Shown here one piece after another: positions 1-7,058 of a DNA stretch of 8,965 nucleotides (positions are counted from its first letter, which is position 1; every line of letters starts with the position of its first letter). This stretch comes from an uncultured Methylotenera sp. (GTDB lineage: Bacteria; Pseudomonadota; Gammaproteobacteria; Burkholderiales; Methylophilaceae). Where the stretch lies: contig CALFXV010000069.1 in assembly GCA_937957775.1 (NCBI GenBank), positions 1 through 8,965 of the forward strand, read 5' to 3'. A model generated the notes under the pieces. The model worked only from the letters and a program-made list of their open reading frames with translations. It was not told the DNA's origin and searched no databases. Position numbers and translations under genes: made by a program.

Positions 1-1228
1 CATCGGTATCGCCAATTTTGACGTGGTCGATTTTGTACATAGTCTGAATGTAACCACCATTCAAGTTCTTGTTCATGATTCTACCTTTAGAAACCGTTCC
101 TCCAGCAGCAGATCCATTGATATCAGAAGTATTAGCACCTTGGCTTATGTCCAAACCGGGTGTTTTACCCCAGTTCCATTCACCTTGCAAACCAAACGGC
201 ATCGGGTACATCATGAAACTGATGCCCACGCGCTCATCTTTACAGCCGGCTGCCGCACAGCCGTTTTCTGGTGTCACACTGTTTGCTGCAGAACTCGTGC
301 TGTTGGTTTGATCTGCTAACCTTTTGTATGCAGTTGTAGATCGCACGTATTTACCTGTGTAACCTTGAATACCGGCCTCGTAGATTTGGCCAGATTCGGT
401 TTTCCAAGGGTAAGTTAAACGCGCTACCGTATGGTAATTGCTGTTTTGATCTTGTTGGTTCGCACCCTGACCGTTGTAAGCACCTATGCCAAACATACCG
501 TAGTTGCCTGAGTGTTTTAAACCACTGTCAGCAATTTCTTTAAACAATTTTTGGATATTATCCGGTGTGTAGTAGTAAAACGCACCTAAATCACGCTCAT
601 CACGCACCGCACTGTTAAATGCGTCGGCACGGTCCATCGCTAAACGGTTTTGTGACGATTGCAAGTTTTCAAAGCCGTAAGGCACTTTAGATTGACCCAC
701 ACGAATACGGTGGACTTTGTCTTTGGTGATGTTTAAGTCGCCGTAGTAATCGCGCAATTGAGCCACATTATTGGTGGTGCTTGCAGAACTGCCAAAGTCT
801 GGTTGAATGTAGTAATCCAAACGGTCGCCGGCAGAGCCAGAAATGATCACACGCGCCCGACGAATAATAAAGTTTTTATCTTTATCGGCCATGGAATTAA
901 CGTTACCTACTGAGCGATCAGACCACAAGTTAATACCCTGATTGCCAGCTTCGCTACCCAACAATTGGGTATTGCGGATTTGCAAGTAACCACGGATGTT
1001 CATTTTGCTGGCAGCATGCACGGTGGTGTCTTTTTCTTTTTTGGCTGCGCCTGTTTCACCGCTGTGGCCTTTGGTAAGCAATGCACCTTCTTCTTCGGTT
1101 AACACGCCTTTCATCACCAGCGCATTGACGATGTCGTTAGTGGAATCGGCATGCGCCAAGCCACCAAAACCCATCAGGCTAGTGCTGGCTAGGGCAGTAA
1201 CCACCAATTTACTTAGTTTAACGTTCAT
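1..1228 (-). CDS. Phosphate-selective porin, OprO/OprP family (partial, C-terminus beyond window)
   Basis: This is an outer-membrane beta-barrel porin expected to let phosphate or polyphosphate into the periplasm. The first 409 residues are visible and the reading frame stays open to the window edge. Residues 1-27 form a Sec signal peptide ending in AHA before Asp28. Residues 28-55 are a short helical segment (NALVMKGVLTEEEGALL) of the kind often found before the barrel in this family. The barrel starts near residue 76 (MNIRGYLQIR). Family-typical stretches are IIRRARVIISGSAGDRLDYY (about 121-140) and RVGQSKVPYGFENLQ (176-190). The ATG has AGGGGA 6 nt upstream (1235-1240). A Pho box precedes the gene, which supports a phosphate role. 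One predicted loop carries two cysteines, 324 and 329 (CAAAGC), which is unusual in a porin. The family call is firm. The ion specificity is inferred from family and promoter. Confidence 0.87.
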   Translation of the reverse strand, partial: MNVKLSKLVVTALASTSLMGFGGLAHADSTNDIVNALVMKGVLTEEEGALLTKGHSGETGAAKKEKDTTVHAASKMNIRGYLQIRNTQLLGSEAGNQGINLWSDRSVGNVNSMADKDKNFIIRRARVIISGSAGDRLDYYIQPDFGSSASTTNNVAQLRDYYGDLNITKDKVHRIRVGQSKVPYGFENLQSSQNRLAMDRADAFNSAVRDERDLGAFYYYTPDNIQKLFKEIADSGLKHSGNYGMFGIGAYNGQGANQQDQNSNYHTVARLTYPWKTESGQIYEAGIQGYTGKYVRSTTAYKRLADQTNSTSSAANSVTPENGCAAAGCKDERVGISFMMYPMPFGLQGEWNWGKTPGLDISQGANTSDINGSAAGGTVSKGRIMNKNLNGGYIQTMYKIDHVKIGDTD

Positions 1229-1279
1229 TCAAAATCCCCTAATTAATTTACAAAAATACTTACTTGCAACACGAGGGTG

Positions 1280-1313
1280 ATTTTGTGTGACTTTTATGAC
1301 AATTTGATGACAG
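1280..1313 (-). promoter_or_regulatory. PhoB-dependent promoter (Pho box plus -10) of the porin gene
   Basis: On the minus strand, positions 1313-1296 read CTGTCATCAAATTGTCAT. These are two 7-mers separated by 4 nt, matching the E. coli Pho box CTGTCAT-N4-CTGTCAT at 13 of 14 half-site bases. Ten nucleotides downstream lies CAAAAT (1285-1280), a 4/6 match to a -10 element. That is the same 10-nt spacing as in the pstS promoter of this window. PhoB would bind here under phosphate limitation in place of a -35 element. The box is strong and the -10 is modest. Confidence 0.8.
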
Positions 1314-1402
1314 AGAATGAACTAGTGAAATAAAACAGATTGACTGTTGTTTTTTTGCAACAATCATAATGATGAGCGCTTAGGCAATTTTAAGGGCCCA
1401 TG

Positions 1403-1432
1403 AAAAAAGCCATCCCCACTTGAGGATGGCTT
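1403..1432 (-). terminator. Rho-independent terminator of the prfB-lysS operon
   Basis: There is a perfect 9-bp stem, AAGCCATCC (1407-1415) pairing with GGATGGCTT (1424-1432), with an 8-nt loop. Read on the minus strand, the stem runs into a T6 tract (1408-1403). It lies 38 nt past the lysS stop codon and separates lysS from the porin promoter downstream on the same strand. Confidence 0.9.
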
Positions 1433-1469
1433 GTAAATTAAGGTCAAGAATAAAGCTTAAACGATTTAG

Positions 1470-3029
1470 CTAGCTTTCAGCGCGCATGTGCGGGAACAAA
1501 ATCACGTCACGAATACTGGCGCTGTCGGTGATCATCATGACCAAACGGTCTATGCCTATGCCGCAGCCACCGGTAGGTGGCATGCCGTATTCCAGGGCGC
1601 GAATGAAGTCCGCATCGTAGAACATGGCTTCGTGGTCACCGGCCTCCTTGGCTTTCATTTGCGCATGGAAACGGGCCGCTTGGTCTTCGGCATCGTTTAA
1701 CTCACTGAAACCGTTGGCGATCTCGCGACCGCAGACAAACAACTCAAAACGCTCGGTGATCTCCGGATTGCTGTCCGAAGCTCTAGCCAAAGGCGACACT
1801 TCCACTGGGTAATCAATAATGTAGGTTGGCTCCCACAATTGGCTTTCAGCGGTTTCTTCAAACAAGGCCAATTGCAAGGCGCCCAAGCCGGCATGGTCAA
1901 ACGGTTTGGTGCCGTGTTTAAGTATTTCCGCGCGCAAGAAGGCCGTGTCGTTTAATTGCGCCAAGCTGTATTGCGGGGCGTACTTTTGTATGGCGCCGAC
2001 GATGGTTAAGCGTTGAAAAGGCTTGCTTAAATCCAACTCGCGGCCTTGGTATTGCAAGACCGCGGTGCCGCGCGCAGCGATGGCAGCGGTGCGTATGCAG
2101 TTTTCAGTAAAGTCCATCAACCATTGGTAATCGGTGTAAGCCGCGTAAAACTCCATCATGGTGAATTCTGGGTTGTGCCGAACGCTTAAGCCTTCGTTTC
2201 TAAAGTTTCGATTGACTTCGAAAACGCGCTCAAAGCCGCCCACCACCAAGCGTTTCAAATACAACTCTGGCGCAATGCGCATGTACATTTGCATGTCCAG
2301 CGCATTGTGGTGCGTAATAAAGGGCTTAGCAGAAGCGCCACCAGGGATGGGGTGCAACATCGGCGTTTCCACTTCTAAGAATTCATTTTGCAACATGAAT
2401 TGGCGTATGGCCGATACCACTTTGCTGCGCGCCACAAAGGTGGCACGGGTTTCTTCGGAGGTGATGAGGTCAACGTAACGCTGACGGTATTTCACTTCTT
2501 GGTCTTGCAAACCGTGGAATTTTTCTGGCAAGGGGCGCAGGGATTTGGTCAGCAAGCGAATTTCACTCACTTTAATCGACAGCTCGCCGGTCTTGGTTTT
2601 AAACAAGTGGCCGCTGGCACCCAAAAAGTCGCCCAAGTCCCAGTGTTTGAATTGCTCGTAGACCTCTTCGCCTATGGCATCTCTGGCTACGTATAGCTGA
2701 ATACGGCTGCCGGCGTGTTCGCCGCTGCCGTCTTGGATGGTGGCAAAGCTGGCTTTACCCATCACCCGTTTTAACATCATGCGACCCGCCACCACCACAT
2801 TCACTGGCGCGGCTTCGAAGGCTTCGTTTTCTTTATCGGCATGGGCAGCCAGCAAATCGGCGGCTTTGTGTTGTGGCTTAAAGTCATTCGGAAACGCCAC
2901 CGCACCTTGGCTTAGGCTGCTGGCACGCAAGGCCTTTAACTTTTCACGGCGCTCAGCGATCACGTGATTTTCGTCGACGGCCACTAGGTCGTTATCTTGC
3001 TGATTATTTTGCTCGTTGCTCACACTCAT
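1470..3029 (-). CDS. lysS: Lysyl-tRNA synthetase, class II
   Basis: This cytoplasmic enzyme charges tRNA-Lys with lysine using ATP. The product is 519 residues, close to the usual ~500. The N-terminal OB-fold anticodon-binding domain covers about residues 75-165 ([18 protein letters not shown]). The class II catalytic core follows: motif 1 around 203-227 ([16 protein letters not shown]), motif 2 around 269-295 ([20 protein letters not shown]), and motif 3 around 488-499 ([12 protein letters not shown]). The start ATG overlaps the prfB stop (ATGA, 4 nt), so the pair is likely translationally coupled. The only strong Shine-Dalgarno, AGGGAG at 3031-3036, is just 1 nt from this ATG. It is 7 nt from a GTG two codons further in (3021-3023), which may be the true start and would remove only two residues. 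An intrinsic terminator follows. The prfB-lysS order is common in proteobacteria. Confidence 0.97.
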   Translation of the reverse strand: MSVSNEQNNQQDNDLVAVDENHVIAERREKLKALRASSLSQGAVAFPNDFKPQHKAADLLAAHADKENEAFEAAPVNVVVAGRMMLKRVMGKASFATIQDGSGEHAGSRIQLYVARDAIGEEVYEQFKHWDLGDFLGASGHLFKTKTGELSIKVSEIRLLTKSLRPLPEKFHGLQDQEVKYRQRYVDLITSEETRATFVARSKVVSAIRQFMLQNEFLEVETPMLHPIPGGASAKPFITHHNALDMQMYMRIAPELYLKRLVVGGFERVFEVNRNFRNEGLSVRHNPEFTMMEFYAAYTDYQWLMDFTENCIRTAAIAARGTAVLQYQGRELDLSKPFQRLTIVGAIQKYAPQYSLAQLNDTAFLRAEILKHGTKPFDHAGLGALQLALFEETAESQLWEPTYIIDYPVEVSPLARASDSNPEITERFELFVCGREIANGFSELNDAEDQAARFHAQMKAKEAGDHEAMFYDADFIRALEYGMPPTGGCGIGIDRLVMMITDSASIRDVILFPHMRAES

Positions 3030-4130
3030 ACTCCCTGCTTCAAACTTTCAGTAATAAATGGATCCAAGTCGCCGTCTAACACGCCTTGGGTATTGCCAAT
3101 TTCCACACTGGTACGTAAATCTTTAATGCGCGATTGATCGAGCACGTAAGACCGAATTTGATGGCCCCAACCGATGTCGGTTTTGGCATCTTCTAAGGCT
3201 TGTTTGTCGGCATTGCGCTTATTTAGTTCTAAGGCATACAACGCGCCCTTCAACATGGCCATCGCTTCCGCACGGTTGCGGTGTTGCGAGCGATCATTTT
3301 GACACTGCACCACGGTATTGGTCGGGATGTGCGTGATGCGCACCGCCGAGTCGGTTTTGTTAATGTGCTGACCACCGGCGCCACTGGCGCGGTAGGTGTC
3401 GACGCGCAAATCGGCTGGGTTGATGTCGATTTCTATGCTGTCGTCCACCTCGGGGAAAATCTGCACACTGGCAAACGAGGTATGGCGCTTGGCATTGGAA
3501 TCAAACGGCGATTTGCGCACCAAACGGTGCACGCCGCTCTCGGTACGCAAGGTGCCGTAAGCGTAATCGCCACTGACCTTGATCGACGCGCCTTTGATGC
3601 CGGCCACGTCGCCATCGGACAATTCCAGCACCTCGACTTTAAAGCCTTTGCGTTCGGTGTAGCGCAAATACATGCGCAATAACATATTGCACCAGTCCTG
3701 CGCCTCGGTGCCGCCGCTGCCCGATTGAAATTCAATGAAGCAATTGTTGGCGTCCATGGGGCCAGAAAACATGCGCCTAAATTCCATCTCGGCAATTTGT
3801 TTTTCCAAAGCCTGCGCATCGCTGGCGACACTTAATAGCGTGGCGTCATCGTTCTCTTCGCGCGCCATGTCAAACAAATCTTGCGCGTCTTGTAGGCCAG
3901 ATTGCAAATAAATCAAGGCCTCCACCACCAAACCCAGTTCACGCTTTTCTTTACCTAAGGCTTGGCTTTTGGCGTTATCGCTCCAGATTTTTGGGTCTTC
4001 TAATAAGCCGTTGACTTCTTCTAGCCGCTGACTTTTTGTCTCAACGTCAAAGATACCCCCTAAGGGCTTGATTGCGCTCAGCCAAATCCACTAGGCGATG
4101 GGCAATGCTATTGAGTTGTTCGGCTTCCAT
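3026..4130 (-). CDS. prfB: Peptide chain release factor 2 (RF2), with programmed +1 frameshift
   Basis: RF2 recognises UGA and UAA stop codons and triggers release of the finished protein. The gene is read in two parts: 27 codons from ATG at 4130 down to 4050, then, after skipping one T at 4049, 340 codons from 4048 down to the TGA at 3028-3026. This gives 367 residues, against 365 in E. coli. Without the shift, translation stops at an in-frame TGA (4049-4047). The N-terminus reads [16 protein letters not shown] and enters the slippery site at LRGYL. The stop-codon recognition tripeptide SPF is at about 207-209. The catalytic GGQ is at 252-254, within [18 protein letters not shown]. Position 248 is Ala, as in most bacteria, where E. 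coli K-12 has Thr246. The start has only a weak Shine-Dalgarno. A consensus TATAAT lies upstream, and lysS overlaps the 3' end. Confidence 0.97.
4046..4061 (-). promoter_or_regulatory. Programmed +1 ribosomal frameshift site of prfB
   Basis: The minus strand reads AGGGGGTATCTTTGAC, identical to the classic E. coli prfB site. It has an internal Shine-Dalgarno-like AGGGGG (4061-4056), a TAT spacer, the slippery CTT codon, then TGA C, a poor termination context. When RF2 is scarce, the ribosome pauses at UGA, slips one base from CUU to UUU and continues at GAC. RF2 thus regulates its own synthesis. The mechanism is known from E. coli. The sequence match here is direct. Confidence 0.98.
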
Positions 4131-4159
4131 GACGGCTCGGCTGATTTAGAAAAAACAGC

Positions 4160-4189
4160 ATTATACAGCAAAGGCTTAGCCCATTTAAA
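4160..4189 (-). promoter_or_regulatory. Likely sigma-70 promoter of prfB-lysS
   Basis: On the minus strand there is a perfect TATAAT (4165-4160), with TTTAAA (4189-4184, 4/6 match to -35) 18 nt upstream. Transcription would start around 4152, giving a leader of about 20 nt before the prfB ATG. It lies in the 93-nt gap after arsC. No clear terminator is visible after arsC, so some read-through from the ars genes is possible. Confidence 0.55.
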
Positions 4190-4223
4190 ACCTATTGAGG
4201 ATGACCGATCTGGGCTTTGACGC

Positions 4224-4625
4224 CTATAAATTCACTACTTCGCCGTCTTCCTTAACAAAGCGACCGATATCGGGGTTATCCAATAAACTCAACACCAACT
4301 CAGAAGGACGGCACAGCTTGACGCCTTTTGCCGTAACGACGATGGGGCGATTGATGAGGATGGGGTGCTGCAGCATGGCATCGATTAAAGCGTCCTGGCT
4401 TAAATCGGGGTTAGCCAAACCCAACTCTTCATAAGGCGTGCCTTTCTCGCGGATGAGGGCGCGCACATCGCCGCCCATGGCAGCTATCAGCTCAATTAAT
4501 CGGGCGCGGCTGGGCGGGGTTTTTAAGTATTCAATAACCTCAGGCTCTACGCCACTGGCGCGTATCATGGCCAAGGTATTGCGCGAGGTGCCGCAAGCTG
4601 GGTTGTGATAAATGGTAATGGTCAT
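4224..4625 (-). CDS. arsC: Arsenate reductase, glutaredoxin-dependent ArsC (R773 type)
   Basis: This enzyme reduces cytoplasmic arsenate to arsenite using glutathione and glutaredoxin. The 133-residue product resembles plasmid R773 ArsC (141 residues) through most of its length. It has the active-site NPACGTSRN with Cys11. Arg59, Arg93 (HPILINRPIVV) and Arg106 (LCRPSE) match the R773 anion-binding arginines 60, 94 and 107 with a one-residue offset. The C-terminus keeps KEDGE but lacks the last few residues of R773. The gene follows the exporter after a 9-nt gap. Its Shine-Dalgarno AAGGA (4632-4636, 6 nt before the ATG) overlaps the exporter's stop codon, which indicates a coupled operon. The retained Cys and Arg set argues against the related but non-reducing YffB/Spx-like proteins. 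Confidence 0.95.
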   Translation of the reverse strand: MTITIYHNPACGTSRNTLAMIRASGVEPEVIEYLKTPPSRARLIELIAAMGGDVRALIREKGTPYEELGLANPDLSQDALIDAMLQHPILINRPIVVTAKGVKLCRPSELVLSLLDNPDIGRFVKEDGEVVNL

Positions 4626-4634
4626 GGTTTTTCC

Positions 4635-5693
4635 TTATGCCGCTTGATACCAATTTTTACTTTGATTAACAATGGCCACCACCGACAACATCACCGGCAC
4701 TTCAATTAACACGCCGACCACGGTGGCAAGCGCAGCGCCAGAGTGAAAGCCGAATAAGGCGATGGCCGTGGCAACCGCTAACTCAAAAAAATTGGAGGCG
4801 CCTATCAAAGCCGAAGGCCCCGCCACGCAATGCGCCACTTTAAATTGCTTATTCAGCCAATAGGCCAACATGGCATTGCCGTAGGTTTGAATAAGAATAG
4901 GCACGGCCAATATGCCTATAATTAAAGGTTGCGCCAAAATCTGCTGACCTTGAAAGCCAAACAACAGCACCAAGGTGCTCAACAAAGCCATTAAAGAAAG
5001 GGGTTGCAGGCGCTTAAGCATGGCATCCAAGCTCGTTTGGCCTTGCTTTAGCATAAGCCGGCGTAGCAATTGGCTAAATAACACCGGCAAGACGATGAAT
5101 AAACCCACTGAAATGAGCAAGGTGTCCCAAGGCACAATGATGCTGGACAAGCCCAACAGCAAGGCGACCAAGGGCGCAAAGGCAAACAACATGATGCTGT
5201 CGTTGATGGCCACTTGCGATAAGGTGAACTTGGCATCGCCATCGCACAAATTACTCCAAACAAACACCATGGCCGTGCAAGGGGCAGCAGCCAGCAATAT
5301 CAAGCCAGCAATGTAGCTGTCCAATTGCTCCGCGGGCAGCCAATCGGCAAACAAATGACGGATGAACAGCCAAGCCAACAAGGCCATGGAAAAAGGTTTA
5401 ACCAGCCAGTTGATAAAAAGCGTCACGCCTATGCCACGGCCATGAGCCAGCACTTCTTTCATGGCAGAAAAATCAATTTTCAGCAGCATGGGGATGATCA
5501 TCAACCATATCAGCGCTGCCACCGGCAAGTTAACTTCGGCTAGTTTTACGTTGGCCACCGCTTGAAAAAAGCCTGTAAAAAACTGACCCAAGACAATGCC
5601 CACGACTATGCAGCCCAGCACCCACCAGCTGAGGTTTTTTTCAAACACGCTTATTTTTGCTGGGCTACCGCCGCTTGCGCTTAATGATTTCAT
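4635..5693 (-). CDS. acr3: ACR3-family arsenite exporter
   Basis: This inner-membrane permease expels arsenite made by ArsC. The 352-residue length is normal for ACR3. About ten hydrophobic helices are visible, for example near 25-45, 56-72, 88-112, 127-148, 165-182, 190-210, 233-250, 255-280, 293-315 and 318-343. Two ACR3 signatures are present: LAAAPCTAMVFVWSNL with the conserved Cys139 in the fourth helix, and GVLIEVPVML with the conserved Glu331 near the end. This separates it from the unrelated ArsB family and from bile-acid symporter relatives. The start is supported by AGGA (5703-5706) 9 nt upstream. It is the first gene of the acr3-arsC unit and is transcribed away from pstS. No arsR repressor gene is in the window, so its control is unknown. 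Confidence 0.93.
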   Translation of the reverse strand: MKSLSASGGSPAKISVFEKNLSWWVLGCIVVGIVLGQFFTGFFQAVANVKLAEVNLPVAALIWLMIIPMLLKIDFSAMKEVLAHGRGIGVTLFINWLVKPFSMALLAWLFIRHLFADWLPAEQLDSYIAGLILLAAAPCTAMVFVWSNLCDGDAKFTLSQVAINDSIMLFAFAPLVALLLGLSSIIVPWDTLLISVGLFIVLPVLFSQLLRRLMLKQGQTSLDAMLKRLQPLSLMALLSTLVLLFGFQGQQILAQPLIIGILAVPILIQTYGNAMLAYWLNKQFKVAHCVAGPSALIGASNFFELAVATAIALFGFHSGAALATVVGVLIEVPVMLSVVAIVNQSKNWYQAA

Positions 5694-5799
5694 GTGACTG
5701 ATTCCTAGTAAAACTCAGCTATTTAAAAGTCATGTATTTTGAGCCCAGGCTATGTGTCGCTAGCGATTTACCCAGCCGGCAAACAGATAAACCAGCGCT

Positions 5800-5828
5800 A
5801 ATATAATTTATTTGGCGGACTTTAGGAA
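5800..5828 (-). promoter_or_regulatory. Possible promoter of the acr3-arsC operon
   Basis: On the minus strand TATATT (5805-5800, 5/6 match to -10) lies 17 nt below TTCCTA (5828-5823, only 3/6 to -35). It would give a leader of about 100 nt before acr3. A weak -35 would fit an activated or repressed promoter. Two small symmetric sequences lie close by: GGAAT-N5-ATTCC at 5825-5839, overlapping the -35, and the perfect palindrome TCGCTAGCGA at 5757-5766 in the leader. Either could be an operator, but neither matches a motif I recognise. Confidence 0.3.
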
Positions 5829-5861
5829 TTTTTTATTCCGGCCAAAGCGGTTACGTTAAAA

Positions 5862-5895
5862 TTGTCATATACTTGTCACAATTGAACCTTATTAT
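5862..5895 (+). promoter_or_regulatory. PhoB-dependent promoter (Pho box plus -10) of pstS
   Basis: Positions 5862-5879 read TTGTCATATACTTGTCAC, two 7-mers with a 4-nt spacer. This is the E. coli Pho box arrangement, with TGTCA intact in both halves. Ten nucleotides further on is TATTAT (5890-5895), a 5/6 -10 element. No -35 is needed because PhoB takes its place. The pstS Shine-Dalgarno GAGGGAG (5927-5933) follows, 5 nt before the ATG. The predicted transcript leader is about 35 nt. Confidence 0.9.
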
Positions 5896-5938
5896 TGACG
5901 TTGGTTAAACACAATACTTAAACAACGAGGGAGTTTTT

Positions 5939-6931
5939 ATGAGCAACGTATTCCGCAAGTCCTTAGGCATTGCCGCCTTGCTAGCCATCCAATTTGCCGC
6001 GCCATCAGCCATGGCAGCCGAAAAAATCATCAAAGTAGACGGCTCCAGCACGGTTTACCCGATCACGGAAGCAATGGCAGAAGAGTTTCAAAAAGCCACC
6101 AAAACCAACGTGACTGTCGGTGAATCCGGTACGGGTGCTGGCTTTAAAAAATTCTGTCGCGGTGAAACAGACATCTCTAACGCGTCACGCCCAATTTTGC
6201 AAAAAGAAATGGATGCCTGTAAAGATGCTGGCATTCAATACATCGAATTACCAGTAGCGTTCGACGCTTTGACCGTGGTGGTGAACCCGAAGAACGATTA
6301 CGTTAAGAGCTTAAGCGTGGCTGAATTAAACGCCATCTGGAAATCTGGCTCTAGCGTTAAAAACTGGAAACAAGTTAATCCAGCTTACCCAGACAAAGCT
6401 TTGGCTTTATACGGCCCAGGTACGGCTTCTGGTACATTTGATTACTTCACTGAAGCCGTTAACGGTAAAGCTAAATCCAGCCGTACCGATTACACGCCAT
6501 CCGAAGACGATAACGTGTTAGTGCAAGGCGTATCAGGCAATGCCGGTGGCCTAGCTTATTTTGGTTACGCTTATTACGAAGAAAACAAAGACAAATTACG
6601 CGCCGTGCCCATCTCAGCTAAAGCCGGCTCACCTGCAGTGATGCCTTCGCCTGAAGCTGTGAAAGACGGTACTTACCAACCGCTATCGCGTCCATTGTTC
6701 ATTTACGTGAACGCCACGGCAGCGGCGTTCAAACCAGAAGTGAAAGCCTTTGTTAACTTCTACTTAGAAAATGCACCGAAATTGGTAGCCGAAGTGAAGT
6801 ACGTGCCTTTACCAGCGGACGACTACGACGCTGTTAAAGCGCACTTTAAAGCTTTAAAACCGGGCACCGGTTTTGGTGGTAAAAATGAAATAGGCATTAA
6901 AGTTAAAGATTTAATCAATAGAATTAAATAG
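5939..6931 (+). CDS. pstS: Periplasmic phosphate-binding protein PstS
   Basis: This is the substrate-binding protein of the high-affinity phosphate ABC transporter. It captures phosphate in the periplasm and hands it to PstC/PstA. The product is 330 residues. Residues 1-26 are a Sec signal peptide (charged start, hydrophobic 10-20, cleavage after SAMA). There is no lipobox, so it should be soluble. Phosphate-contact regions typical of the family are VDGSSTVYP (33-41), GESGTGAGF (61-69), ISNASRPI (79-86) and GPGTASGTFDYF (159-170). The mature protein has two cysteines, 73 and 94, which could form a disulfide. A strong Pho box promoter lies directly upstream, and pstC follows after a hairpin. 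Arsenate is a known weak competitor of phosphate for this family, which is relevant given the divergent arsenic genes. Confidence 0.96.
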   Translation: MSNVFRKSLGIAALLAIQFAAPSAMAAEKIIKVDGSSTVYPITEAMAEEFQKATKTNVTVGESGTGAGFKKFCRGETDISNASRPILQKEMDACKDAGIQYIELPVAFDALTVVVNPKNDYVKSLSVAELNAIWKSGSSVKNWKQVNPAYPDKALALYGPGTASGTFDYFTEAVNGKAKSSRTDYTPSEDDNVLVQGVSGNAGGLAYFGYAYYEENKDKLRAVPISAKAGSPAVMPSPEAVKDGTYQPLSRPLFIYVNATAAAFKPEVKAFVNFYLENAPKLVAEVKYVPLPADDYDAVKAHFKALKPGTGFGGKNEIGIKVKDLINRIK

Positions 6932-6949
6932 TAACTGTGCTGCATTAAT

Positions 6950-6976
6950 AAAGGGGCGGCCTGCGCCGCTCCTTTT
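6950..6976 (+). terminator. Hairpin between pstS and pstC, probable partial terminator
   Basis: There is an 11-bp stem, AAAGGGGCGGC (6950-6960) with GCCGCTCCTTT (6965-6975), containing one G-U pair and a 4-nt loop CTGC. It is followed only by a short T run (TTTTC). It starts 18 nt past the pstS stop. The weak U-tract suggests partial termination or protection of the pstS mRNA end, giving more PstS than PstC/PstA, as commonly seen for binding proteins. The function is inferred. Confidence 0.7.
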
Positions 6977-7058
6977 CATTACGCGGCCCTTCATTAGTAA
7001 CCCAAGCTTTAAAACTCGCAAGATTAATGCAACCCAACTAAAGAATCACTCGGCCACT

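Noticed and set aside
996..1280. 94-codon plus-strand open frame with a hydrophobic start
   Set aside because: It lies opposite the porin signal peptide and promoter. Its apparent hydrophobicity is the mirror of that sequence, and no Shine-Dalgarno is convincing.
1333..1355. Hairpin AACAG-N5-CTGTT followed by a T-rich run on the plus strand, resembling a terminator
   Set aside because: The stem is only 5 bp and AT-rich, and no plus-strand gene ends here. It is more likely a chance feature of the AT-rich porin promoter region.
2158..2696. Two overlapping plus-strand open frames opposite lysS
   Set aside because: They are antisense to the conserved motif 1 and 2 region of LysRS, with no protein features of their own.
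3281..3682. 133-codon plus-strand open frame opposite prfB
   Set aside because: It lies wholly antisense to the conserved RF2 core, including GGQ. It has no good ribosome-binding site and no recognisable motif. It is a shadow of prfB codon use.
4047..4049. In-frame TGA near the start of prfB as evidence of a pseudogene or sequencing error
   Set aside because: It sits in the exact canonical programmed frameshift context and both flanking parts are intact RF2 sequence.
5694..5861. A Pho box on the minus strand serving acr3
   Set aside because: I looked for paired TGTCA-type half-sites with 4-nt spacing reading toward acr3 and found none. The only box in the gap reads toward pstS.
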